From Thioalkalivibrio sp. (lineage in GTDB: Bacteria > Pseudomonadota > Gammaproteobacteria > SpSt-1174): a stretch of 7,273 nt of DNA. The notes beneath the pieces were generated by a model. The model was not told the DNA's origin. It ran no database searches and was given only the letters and a program-made list of their open reading frames with translations. Each line of letters opens with the position of its first letter. Positions within the stretch are counted from its first letter, which is position 1. Of this stretch, positions 1 to 5,012 are shown in pieces. The stretch lies in contig DSBO01000233.1 in NCBI GenBank assembly GCA_011046015.1, forward strand, positions 1-7,273, given 5' to 3'. Both the position numbers and the translations under genes were made by a program.

Positions 1-11
1 GTCGGGTTCCG

Positions 12-62
12 GTAGGAGCGCTGCGAGGCGCGATTCGGGGTGGCGGCATCATCCGGGCATGG
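12..62 (+). repeat. GTAG-type REP element, copy 1
   Basis: The element begins GTAGGAGCG and runs into a short stem-loop (GCGC, loop TGCGAG, GCGC), then a tail with GGCGGCATCATCCGGGCATG. A GTAG head followed by a short imperfect hairpin is the pattern of REP sequences associated with RAYT (REP-associated tyrosine transposase) proteins in gammaproteobacteria. No RAYT gene lies in this window. Confidence 0.75.
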
Positions 63-63
63 G

Positions 64-87
64 TATCGCGGCTTTCACCGCTCCTAC
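64..87 (-). repeat. Inverted GTAG-type REP
   Basis: On the minus strand, reading from 87, the sequence is GTAGGAGCGGTGAAAGCCGC. This has the same GTAGGAGCG head as its neighbours but a different hairpin (GCGG/CCGC). With the copy starting at 100 it forms a head-to-head pair: CGCTCCTAC at 79-87 and GTAGGAGCG at 100-108, 12 bp apart. This resembles the paired REP units known as BIMEs. Confidence 0.7.
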
Positions 88-99
88 GGTCGGGTTCCG

Positions 100-151
100 G
101 TAGGAGCGCTGCGAGGCGCGATCCGCATGTGGCGGCATCATCCGGGCATGG
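100..151 (+). repeat. GTAG-type REP element, copy 2
   Basis: This 52-bp copy matches the minus-strand copy at 6089-6140 at 51 of 52 positions; the only difference is G versus A in the CCGG[G/A]CATGG tail. Such near-identity between non-coding copies about 6 kb apart indicates a dispersed mobile repeat rather than chance. The stem-loop is GCGC-TGCGAG-GCGC just after the GTAGGA head. Confidence 0.8.
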
Positions 152-179
152 ACGTCGCCCCCGTCTTTTTCTTCAACGT

Positions 180-207
180 GCGATGCACGACTTGCAACTC
201 GCGACTT
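180..207. repeat. Degenerate heptamer array (about four units)
   Basis: Read in sevens, the sequence is GCGATGC, ACGACTT, GCAACTC, GCGACTT. All four are in phase and resemble the GCGACTT unit that is perfectly repeated at 6141-6242. The array ends exactly at the stop codon (208-210) of the minus-strand small membrane protein gene. It may be a decayed or embryonic version of the large array. Confidence 0.55.
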
Positions 208-351
208 CTACTTCCGGACAAGCACCAGCACGCCCGCCACCAGGGCCAGCGCGCCGTAGATGATGTGGTCGTAACGGAAGCTCAGGTCGACGAGCTGGCT
301 CAGGCCGGTGAGGATGAGCCAGGCGCCCAGGGCGATGGTCCACAGTTTCAT
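208..351 (-). CDS. Small two-helix membrane protein (47 aa), function unknown
   Basis: The gene reads ATG at 351 to TAG at 208-210 and gives a 47-residue protein. Residues about 2-21 (KLWTIALGAWLILTGLSQL) and 31-45 (IYGALALVAGVLVLV) are two hydrophobic segments. They are separated by a short polar turn (DLSFRYDH), and the protein ends RK. A clear Shine-Dalgarno, AAAGGAG, lies nine to ten bases before the ATG, which fixes the start. It is too short for ordinary ORF callers. Small helical-hairpin inner-membrane proteins of this type are common in gammaproteobacteria but mostly have no assigned role. Both termini probably face the same side, but topology is inference. No partner gene is adjacent; the next gene is 600 bp away on the other strand. 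The coding call is fairly secure because of the ribosome binding site and the amphipathic layout. Confidence 0.75.
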   Translation of the reverse strand: MKLWTIALGAWLILTGLSQLVDLSFRYDHIIYGALALVAGVLVLVRK

Positions 352-830
352 GTCGGTACACTCCTTTGACTGCGTTCATGGTGTATACCCTTGCTAGATG
401 GATGATCGGATGGCGTCCAGGGGCAGTGGCCGCGACCGCGAAGCGGGGCCCCGATTTATTGGTTGTCGTGACAAGGGGCCGCGCAAGATACCCAGAGCGG
501 CGAGCGCCGTAACGTGCACAGTTCACATTTCTCCGGCCACAGCCGATGTGCGCGATGAGCGGTCGAAATCGCGGCACGGGCGGCGTCCAAGTCCCTGCAG
601 GGGACGGGGGGAAACCGGCCCTCCGGAAGAGGCGCATCATGGTGCCGAAGACACTGGAGATCATGAGCCGCCTGCCTCGATCCCCTGTGCGAGTGCGTGG
701 CGGGGGGCGGCGCATCGCGTTTCCTGACCGCCTCCCTGTATCCCGGCCTTCGCCGGGATCCAGCCGCGGTGTTTCTCAACACAGGGGGCCTGATCGGGGG
801 ATTGAAATTGTTGTGGCTTATTGGCCGGAA
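352..830. other. Gene-free stretch upstream of the cold-shock gene
   Basis: I see no convincing gene here. Open frames exist on both strands, but they overlap one another, lack good ribosome binding sites, and encode Arg/Pro-rich low-complexity protein typical of GC-rich non-coding DNA. Visible structure includes the promoter region of the small minus-strand gene near 360-400, a palindrome TTGTC-GT-GACAA at 463-474, and the perfect hairpin at 740-759. The region could hold a decayed gene or an unrecognised RNA, but nothing in the sequence demonstrates either. Confidence 0.5.
740..759. repeat. Perfect palindromic hairpin (ATCCCGGC/GCCGGGAT)
   Basis: ATCCCGGC, loop CTTC, GCCGGGAT gives an 8-bp stem with a tetraloop. 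The sequence resembles the short 'ATCCCGGC..GCCGGGAT' intergenic palindromes that are dispersed in many proteobacterial genomes. There is no T-run on either side, so it is not a typical intrinsic terminator. It is the only such copy I see in this window. Confidence 0.5.
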
Positions 831-843
831 TAGGCCTATAGTG
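811..843 (+). promoter_or_regulatory. Putative promoter of the cold-shock gene
   Basis: A -10-like TATAGT at 837-842 sits within CCTATAGTG. No well-spaced -35 is obvious: TTGTGG at 811-816 is 20 bases away. An 8-bp palindrome TAGGCCTA (831-838) overlaps the -10. If transcription starts near 848, the cold-shock mRNA has a leader of about 115 bases. Long structured leaders are typical of cspA-type genes, where they act in temperature-dependent translation. Confidence 0.4.
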
Positions 844-962
844 ACTTTGGCTACAGATTTTGCATTGGCATTCAGACAGTTCCCTTCCGGCAGTTCTCGA
901 TCCCCACTTCAGGACCTGTAGACATTCATCATTCGTTTTTTATTTGTAAAAGGTAAATCTTC

Positions 963-1166
963 ATGGCTACCGGTACCGTTAAGTGGTTCAACGAGAGCAA
1001 GGGCTTCGGCTTCATTTCCCAGGACAGCGGTGGTGACGACGTGTTCGTTCACTTCAGCGCCATCCAGGGCAACGGCTTCAAGACCCTGGCTGAAGGCCAG
1101 GCTGTCACGTTCGACCTGGAGCAGGGCCCGAAAGGCCCGCAGGCCAGCAACGTGGTTGCTCAGTAA
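963..1166 (+). CDS. cspA: CspA-family cold-shock protein
   Basis: This 67-residue protein is a single cold-shock domain, the usual length for the family. It is a cytoplasmic nucleic-acid-binding OB-fold protein. Family members melt RNA secondary structure and assist translation or transcription at low temperature or in stress. The N-terminus MATGTVKWFN is typical. RNP1 is KGFGFI at residues 13-18 and RNP2 is VFVHF at 27-31; together they carry the aromatic patch that stacks on bases. The start is supported by AAAAGG at 948-953, nine bases before ATG. The preceding AT-rich leader contrasts with the GC-rich surroundings, as expected for a cold-regulated leader. A strong terminator follows 24 bases after the stop, so it is monocistronic. 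Genomes usually carry several paralogues, so the cspA symbol names the family and not a proven orthologue. Confidence 0.95.
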   Translation: MATGTVKWFNESKGFGFISQDSGGDDVFVHFSAIQGNGFKTLAEGQAVTFDLEQGPKGPQASNVVAQ

Positions 1167-1189
1167 GGTCCAACCGACCTCGCTGTAAG

Positions 1190-1218
1190 GAAAAACCCCG
1201 CCTCGGCGGGGTTTTTTC
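1190..1218. terminator. Bidirectional intrinsic terminator
   Basis: AAAAACCCCGC, loop CTCG, GCGGGGTTTTTT forms a GC-rich stem with a T-run on the plus strand (1211-1216) and an A-run (T-run on the minus strand) at 1190-1195. It ends the cold-shock transcript and can also stop minus-strand transcription coming from the gene that ends at 1282. Confidence 0.93.
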
Positions 1219-1281
1219 GTTCTGGGGGGTGCAATAACCCGCATGGCTCACCGGGCGGACCATCGCGCAATCCGCATCCGT

Positions 1282-2049
1282 TCAGCATGCGGCATGTTGC
1301 CATTCGCCATGCGCCGACCATCCGTTGTCGAGCTCGATCGCACAGGCGCGGTAACCGATACACACCCGTCCGTAGGCCGATGCAACGCCCAGTTCCTGTA
1401 TCCGCCGGTCCAGCTCGACGAAGGCCCGCTGCAACGCCAGCGCCATCGCCGCGCGGCATTCCCGGTCGAGTCCCAGTGCCGCATAGCTTTGACGCGCATG
1501 GGCCTCGCCCTGGCGTCCATGGATGAAGAAGCGCGCCACCAGCGCCGCCTCGAAGCCCTCCTCGCCAAGTGCATCGCGCAGCCGGCCGACCAGCGCCCGG
1601 TCGTCGCAGCCCGCGTGACCCACCCGGGCCAGCAGGTCTTCGCCGAGAAAGTCCCGCAGGCTGTCGCCCGCCCCGACCAGTCGTCCCGAGCGCAGGTCCT
1701 CGCGTACCATCTGTGCATAGTCCGGCGCGACATCCGCGCCCGTTCGGCTGCCCAGCTGGCATAGCGCCATCGCCTCCGCACGGTGACCGCTGACGGCGAA
1801 ACCGGAGAGCAGGTGATCGAAGATGTCGTGCACGAACACGGAGGTGGGGATCCGCTCTCCCGTTTCCGGCGTGCTGGCAATGATCTCCTCGTCCTCCAGG
1901 GTCACATCCAGCTTCCAGCCACGCGCCCCGAAACCGTCCTGCCACTCCCGATGATAGGTCACCGGTATCCTCACACCGGCCTCGTCGACGGCCAGCCACC
2001 GTGGGCCATAGGCGCGCACATCGCGCAGTGCCACGTTGTCAGACTCCAT
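1282..2049 (-). CDS. Uncharacterised conserved-looking protein (255 aa), likely co-transcribed with TetR
   Basis: I do not recognise a named domain. The protein is soluble, with no signal peptide or membrane segment. Residues 1-60 look like a beta-rich region (WKLDVTLEDEEII). Residues 70-95 hold the most distinctive stretch, VFVHDIFDHLLSGF then GHRAEAMAL. The pattern H74-D75, D78-H79 and H89 could bind a metal, but that is inference. The remainder is mostly helical and Ala/Leu/Arg-rich, ending in GEWQHAAC. A very strong Shine-Dalgarno (AGGAGGTG) lies just before ATG 2049, which fixes the start and argues for high translation. The gene begins 44 bp after the TetR stop on the same strand with no terminator between, so it is probably the second gene of that operon. 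Transcription ends at the bidirectional terminator before 1220. Its role may be linked to whatever the regulator senses. Confidence 0.8.
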   Translation of the reverse strand: MESDNVALRDVRAYGPRWLAVDEAGVRIPVTYHREWQDGFGARGWKLDVTLEDEEIIASTPETGERIPTSVFVHDIFDHLLSGFAVSGHRAEAMALCQLGSRTGADVAPDYAQMVREDLRSGRLVGAGDSLRDFLGEDLLARVGHAGCDDRALVGRLRDALGEEGFEAALVARFFIHGRQGEAHARQSYAALGLDRECRAAMALALQRAFVELDRRIQELGVASAYGRVCIGYRACAIELDNGWSAHGEWQHAAC

Positions 2050-2093
2050 CTTTCACCTCCTCACAGGTCGCGCCGCATCGGCCGATCAGGGTG

Positions 2094-2705
2094 CTATCGC
2101 GCGAACAGCAGCTCGAGGTAGCTGCGATAGTGTCGCAGCTGCTCGACGATGACGCGCGAATCCCCCAGGGTGCGGGCCACGACGAACGCGCCTTCCAGTA
2201 CCACCGTGAGCATGTCGGCCAGCGAGCGATAATCAGGCGCCAGACGTGGCGGATACCGCTCGGCAGCCGCCTCGAGGCGCGATACCAGCACGCGCCGCCA
2301 TTCGAGCATGCCGGTGGTGCATACCTGTTTCACGTCCTCGTCCAGCAATTCGTTCTGGTAACAGTAGGAGGCAAACAGGCAGCCCGGATGCGGCCCCTCC
2401 AGGCCTTCGAACAGCTCCTCCATGAGACCGACCACGATCAGTACCTGCTGCAGCGGGTCGGCACTAAGCTTCTCGGCGCGCGCGAGGATGTCGCGCATCA
2501 TTCCTTCCTCGAAGGCCGCATAGCGCTCGACCAGGGCCTGGGCGAGCGAGGCCTTGCTCTTGAAATGATAGAAGAAGGCCCCCTTGGTGATACCTGCCGC
2601 CTCCAGGATCTGGTCGATGGACGTGGCCGCATAGCCCTGTCGCATGACCAGATCGTGCGCGGCCTCGAGGATGCGCTCCCGTGTCCTGCTACCTTTTCCC
2701 GTCAT
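2094..2705 (-). CDS. TetR/AcrR-family transcriptional regulator
   Basis: This 203-residue protein has the standard TetR-family size. The N-terminal DNA-binding domain covers about residues 8-55, with the helix-turn-helix at 28-48 (TSIDQILEAAGITKGAFFYH) and the family-typical FYHFKSK after it. Residues 60-203 form the variable helical ligand-binding and dimerisation part, containing HPGCLFASYCYQN around 106-118. The three cysteines (C109, C115, C129) resemble the placement of a conserved Cys in the 'PGCL' segment of NemR/ComR-like members. GTG at 2708 directly precedes ATG at 2705; I prefer the ATG because GAGG (with AGGG further upstream) is better spaced for it. It is divergent from the methyltransferase gene, the classic arrangement for a local repressor. 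Inverted repeats in the gap are candidate operators. It probably also autoregulates, and the inducer is unknown. Confidence 0.95.
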   Translation of the reverse strand: MTGKGSRTRERILEAAHDLVMRQGYAATSIDQILEAAGITKGAFFYHFKSKASLAQALVERYAAFEEGMMRDILARAEKLSADPLQQVLIVVGLMEELFEGLEGPHPGCLFASYCYQNELLDEDVKQVCTTGMLEWRRVLVSRLEAAAERYPPRLAPDYRSLADMLTVVLEGAFVVARTLGDSRVIVEQLRHYRSYLELLFAR

Positions 2706-2728
2706 CACACCTCACCCTGGACGAGCCC

Positions 2729-2748
2729 TACAGACTGAAAAGTCTGTA
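2729..2748. promoter_or_regulatory. Inverted repeat, candidate TetR autoregulatory operator
   Basis: TACAGACT-GAAA-AGTCTGTA is a perfect 8-bp inverted repeat with a 4-bp spacer. It lies 24 bp before the TetR ATG. On the minus strand it sits just after a TATAAA-like -10 (complement of the TTTATA at 2751-2756). TetR-family dimers bind palindromes of this size, often overlapping the promoters they repress. Its core, AGAC-N6-GTCT, recurs at 2834-2847. Confidence 0.65.
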
Positions 2749-2831
2749 ATTTATAGGCGTCCTTGTCCATACCGATTCGCCGATACCAAATAACTTACTG
2801 TTTTATAGCAGAAATCATCCATACATCCAAA

Positions 2832-2849
2832 AAAGACAAATCAGTCTTT
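2832..2849. promoter_or_regulatory. Second AGAC-N6-GTCT inverted repeat
   Basis: AAAGAC, six bases, GTCTTT. The inner AGAC-N6-GTCT (2834-2847) has the same half-sites and spacing as the repeat at 2732-2745, with a different spacer sequence. It lies just upstream of the -35 of the methyltransferase promoter, so it could be a second operator or an auxiliary site. Confidence 0.45.
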
Positions 2850-2855
2850 AATTGC

Positions 2856-2884
2856 TTGACGAAACCAGGTTCCCGGACTAGATT
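2856..2884 (+). promoter_or_regulatory. Sigma-70-type promoter of the methyltransferase gene
   Basis: TTGACG (2856-2861), a 17-bp spacer, then TAGATT (2879-2884) form a good -35/-10 pair. Transcription would start near 2891, inside the palindrome at 2886-2911. This gives a short leader of about 35 bases and supports the start codon at 2925 rather than the longer open frame beginning at 2763. Confidence 0.7.
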
Positions 2885-2885
2885 T

Positions 2886-2911
2886 AAACAAACCAACCAG
2901 TTGGTTTGTTT
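2886..2911. promoter_or_regulatory. 26-bp near-perfect palindrome at the methyltransferase transcription start, probable repressor operator
   Basis: AAACAAACCAAC, spacer CA, GTTGGTTTGTTT gives 12-bp perfect arms. It begins right after the -10 and covers the predicted start site, the ideal place for a repressor. Size and position fit a TetR-family operator. Its half-site differs from the AGAC-N6-GTCT pair, so either the regulator tolerates two classes of site or a second regulator is involved. Confidence 0.75.
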
Positions 2912-2924
2912 GGAGGGAATACCC

Positions 2925-4019
2925 ATGTGCCTGAACCATCAACACACCACGGCCTTCAACCAGGCCGGCGCGGACGCCTTCGCCGACCGCATGATCCAGA
3001 CCCTGAACGAAGGGGCCCTGTGCCTGATGACCTCGATCGGACACCGTACCGGCCTGTTCGACACGCTGGCCGCGCTGCCACCCGCCACCAGTGGCGACAT
3101 CGCGCGGGCCAGCGGCCTCGAGGAACACTACGTGCGCGAGTGGCTGGGCGCCATGACGACCGCCCGCGTGGTGGTGCATGACCCGCAGGCCGGCACCTAC
3201 CACCTGCCGGTGGAACACGCCGCGTTCCTGAGCCGCGAAGGCGGCGACAACATCGCCGTGTACGCGCAATACATCCCCCTGCTGGGCAGGGTCGAGGACG
3301 ACATCGTGCAGTGCTTTCACCAGGGTGGCGGCGTGCCCTACGAGCGCTACCCGCGCTTTCACGAGGTGATGGCCGAGGACAGCGGGCAGACGGTGGTCGC
3401 CGCCCTGCTCGATCACATCCTGCCCCTGGTGCCCGGCCTGATCGCGAACCTCGAACGGGGTGTTCGCGTGCTGGACGTGGGCTGTGGTCGCGGGCGCGCC
3501 CTGGCGACCATGGCCGCGCGGTTTCCACGCAGCACGTTCGTCGGTTACGACCTCTCGACCCAGGCCATCGAGACCGCGCGCAGCGAGGCCGGGGCGCGCC
3601 GGCTGACCAACATCCACTTCGAGGCGCGCGACCTCAGCGACTTCGACCAGGAGGCCGAACCCGGGCGCTTCGACCTGATCACCAGTTTCGACGCCGTGCT
3701 CGACCAGGCCCGGCCGCGCGCCCTGCTGCGCGGCATCCAGCAGGCGCTGAAGGACGATGGCGTGTACCTGATGCAGGACATCCGCAGCTCGACCCACGTG
3801 CACAACAACCTCGACCACCCGGTCGGAACCCTGCTGTACACGGTCTCCTGCATGCACTGCATGAGCGTCTCGCTCGCCCAGGGCGGCGAGGGGCTGGGGG
3901 CGATGTGGGGCCGGGAACAGGCCGAGGAGCTGCTGCGCGAGGCAGGATTCACCCGCATCGAGATCCACACCCTCGAGCACGACTTCCAGAACGACTACTA
4001 CGTCGTGCACAAACACTGA
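2925..4019 (+). CDS. Class I SAM-dependent methyltransferase with N-terminal winged helix (Rv2258c-like)
   Basis: This 364-residue cytoplasmic enzyme should transfer a methyl group from S-adenosylmethionine; the acceptor is unknown. Residues about 25-105 form a winged-helix dimerisation region (LMTSIGHRTGLFDTLA, then SGDIARASGLEEHYVREWL), as in Rv2258c-type methyltransferases. The Rossmann domain follows: motif I VLDVGCGRG at 182-190, the acidic end of beta-2 in GYDLS with D209, then ARDL at 234-237 and FDLITSFDAV at 249-258. SCMHCMSVSLAQGG at 308-321 is a distinctive late segment, with C309 and C312 in a CxxC spacing. The start is ATG 2925, supported by GGAGGG at 2912-2917; the open frame extends to 2763 but would run through the promoter and operator. 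It is divergent from TetR, so it is most likely the repressed target and induced by a small molecule. Detoxification of a thiol, metalloid or xenobiotic is possible but speculative. Confidence 0.92.
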   Translation: MCLNHQHTTAFNQAGADAFADRMIQTLNEGALCLMTSIGHRTGLFDTLAALPPATSGDIARASGLEEHYVREWLGAMTTARVVVHDPQAGTYHLPVEHAAFLSREGGDNIAVYAQYIPLLGRVEDDIVQCFHQGGGVPYERYPRFHEVMAEDSGQTVVAALLDHILPLVPGLIANLERGVRVLDVGCGRGRALATMAARFPRSTFVGYDLSTQAIETARSEAGARRLTNIHFEARDLSDFDQEAEPGRFDLITSFDAVLDQARPRALLRGIQQALKDDGVYLMQDIRSSTHVHNNLDHPVGTLLYTVSCMHCMSVSLAQGGEGLGAMWGREQAEELLREAGFTRIEIHTLEHDFQNDYYVVHKH

Positions 4020-4057
4020 GGCTGAAGACAGCCCCGATCCGGCGCGGCGCCGTGACG

Positions 4058-4084
4058 GGTGCCGCGAGTCCCGGTGCCGCGAGT
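4058..4084. repeat. Short direct repeat GGTGCCGCGAGT x2
   Basis: GGTGCCGCGAGT occurs at 4058-4069 and again at 4073-4084, 15 bases apart, in the gap after the methyltransferase stop. No hairpin with a T-run follows, so I see no clear terminator for the methyltransferase. The function of the repeat is unknown and may be nothing more than slippage. Confidence 0.5.
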
Positions 4085-4158
4085 GAATCCCGCCCGGGTT
4101 GCTGTTAATGTGTCACGGGAACGACAATAACAACCCCTCACCAGGGAGGCGCTCATCC

Positions 4159-4341
4159 ATGGGCATCGAAATCGGCGGCCTGTTCGGCCTGATCCTTCTC
4201 ATCCTCGTCATCTGGGGTATCGTCAGCACCATCCAGAGCCGTGCCGGCACCGGCAGCAAGGTCCTGTGGATCGTGATCCTGCTGGTGATTCCGTTCATCG
4301 GTTTCATCCTCTGGCTGCTGTTCGGGCCAAAGGCGAGGTGA
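4159..4341 (+). CDS. PLDc_N domain small membrane protein (60 aa)
   Basis: This 60-residue integral membrane protein has two helices, about residues 7-25 (LFGLILLILVIWGIVS) and 36-56 (VLWIVILLVIPFIGFILWL). They are separated by a short basic loop (SRAGTGSK), and the protein ends FGPKAR. The pattern 'K.LWI.ILL.IP.IG.ILWLLFGPK' is characteristic of PLDc_N (phospholipase D nuclease N-terminal) proteins. These occur alone or fused ahead of cardiolipin-synthase-like phospholipase D domains. Alone it has no catalytic domain and its job is unknown. The start is ATG 4159, supported by GGGAGG at 4144-4149, nine bases away; an upstream in-frame ATG at 4099 lacks such a site and would add a polar, unconvincing N-terminus. 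It stands alone between the methyltransferase (139 bp upstream) and a convergent lipoprotein gene. Confidence 0.88.
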   Translation: MGIEIGGLFGLILLILVIWGIVSTIQSRAGTGSKVLWIVILLVIPFIGFILWLLFGPKAR

Positions 4342-4466
4342 GAATCCTTGAGCGGTTGATGGCGAATAGAGGCTGGCGATGCCTGAACCGCACCCACGCA
4401 GGGGGAAGCCAACATTGATTCGATGGGCCGGGCGGCCCGGGCGGGAACGTTGGCCGTGATGTCGCC

Positions 4467-4507
4467 AACATAAAACCGGGCCGGGAGAGGGAACCTCCCG
4501 GCCCGGT
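4467..4507 (-). terminator. Intrinsic terminator of the lipoprotein gene
   Basis: ACCGGGCCGGGAG (4475-4487) pairs with CTCCCGGCCCGGT (4495-4507), a perfect 13-bp stem with a 7-base loop. On the minus strand it is followed by TTTTATGTT. It starts only five bases past the lipoprotein stop codon. Confidence 0.92.
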
Positions 4508-4512
4508 CCTGC

Positions 4513-4788
4513 TTACTTCTCTTCGGCGGCGTCCTTGAGTGCTTCGCCGGCTTCCTCGGTGGCCTCGCCGGCTTCTTCCATGCCGGCCTCGACGGCCTCG
4601 CGGGTGGCATCCATCGCCTCTTCCGCGGTGTCGGCAGCGCTGTCCATGGCGTCTTCCATGGCCGCACCCGCCTCTTCCGTCGCCTCGTCGATGGCCTCGC
4701 CAGCCTGCTCGGCCGGGCCTTCGTTGTTACAGCCGGCCAGCAGCAGGGCCAGCAGGAAGGGTGTGGCGATCAACAGTGACTTCTTCAT
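4513..4788 (-). CDS. Small Ala/Glu-rich lipoprotein (91 aa)
   Basis: The 91-residue precursor starts MKKSLLIATPFLLALLLAGC. It has a basic n-region, a hydrophobic core and a lipobox LLAGC with the lipidated cysteine at residue 20. Asn at +2 does not signal inner-membrane retention by the E. coli rule, so outer-membrane anchoring is likely. The mature part (about 71 residues) is almost entirely A, E, D, G, M and T, with recurring EEAGEA/EEAMDA blocks. It should form an acidic, amphipathic helix or remain disordered, similar in composition to LEA-like or coiled-coil spacer proteins. No enzymatic motif is present. GAGGA stands about ten bases before ATG 4788, fixing the start; the longer upstream frame has no lipobox at its N-terminus. 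A strong terminator follows the stop. A periplasmic structural or stress role is plausible but not shown. Confidence 0.87.
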   Translation of the reverse strand: MKKSLLIATPFLLALLLAGCNNEGPAEQAGEAIDEATEEAGAAMEDAMDSAADTAEEAMDATREAVEAGMEEAGEATEEAGEALKDAAEEK

Positions 4789-5012
4789 TATTCTTTTCCT
4801 CAGCAATGTATGTACTACGTCAGCCGCCGGCTGGTGACGATCCCGAACGACACCAGGAGCGGAAGCCCCCAAAACAGCGGCTAAGACTATCCGAAGCAGC
4901 GCACATCTCACCGTGACCCAGTTCACGTGCGAACAGGCCGCGAGATGGGATGAGTGACTACTGCCCCGTTCACCTGCCAACCGCAGCGCTGTTTCCGGTA
5001 CCATCCCGCACC
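4789..5012. other. Divergent intergenic region
   Basis: The 224 bp between the lipoprotein and the HAD-like gene must hold both promoters, but no textbook -35/-10 pair stands out. GTTCACGTGCGAAC at 4921-4934 is an imperfect palindrome (GTTC/GAAC arms). Nothing here looks like a gene or an RNA. Confidence 0.4.

Larger units (their letters stand above)
1..151. repeat. Tandem duplication of a REP-containing unit of about 88 bp
   Basis: Positions 1-62 recur at 89-151 with the same leading GTCGGGTTCCG, the same GTAGGAGCG head and the same tail ending GGGCATGG. The copies differ by a few substitutions and one single-base indel around positions 35-41 against 123-130. The 26 bp between the copies (63-88) carry an inverted REP. 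The array may continue beyond the left edge of the window. It contains no coding sequence. Confidence 0.85.

Noticed and set aside
398..833. Several open frames on both strands before the cold-shock gene
   Set aside because: They overlap each other, lack ribosome binding sites and encode Arg/Pro-rich sequence with no recognisable domain.
909..1244. 111-residue minus-strand open frame over the cold-shock gene
   Set aside because: It is the antisense shadow of a well-supported cold-shock gene; it runs through that gene's terminator and has no domain of its own.
2763..2924. Upstream extension of the methyltransferase by 54 residues
   Set aside because: The extension would run through the promoter and the 26-bp operator and lacks a Shine-Dalgarno; GGAGGG precedes ATG 2925.
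2841..4016. 391-residue minus-strand open frame
   Set aside because: It is antisense to the methyltransferase, whose SAM-binding motifs, promoter and ribosome binding site support the plus strand. The His/Val/Ala-rich product is typical of a GC-rich shadow frame.
4535..4916. Plus-strand Ser/Ala- and Arg/Pro-rich open frames opposite the lipoprotein
   Set aside because: They are shadows of the repetitive Ala/Glu codons of the lipoprotein gene, which has a lipobox, a ribosome binding site and a terminator.
4921..4934. GTTCACGTGCGAAC as a LexA-type SOS box
   Set aside because: The arms are only four bases and the spacing does not match the known gamma (CTG-N10-CAG) or alpha (GTTC-N7-GTTC) LexA sites.
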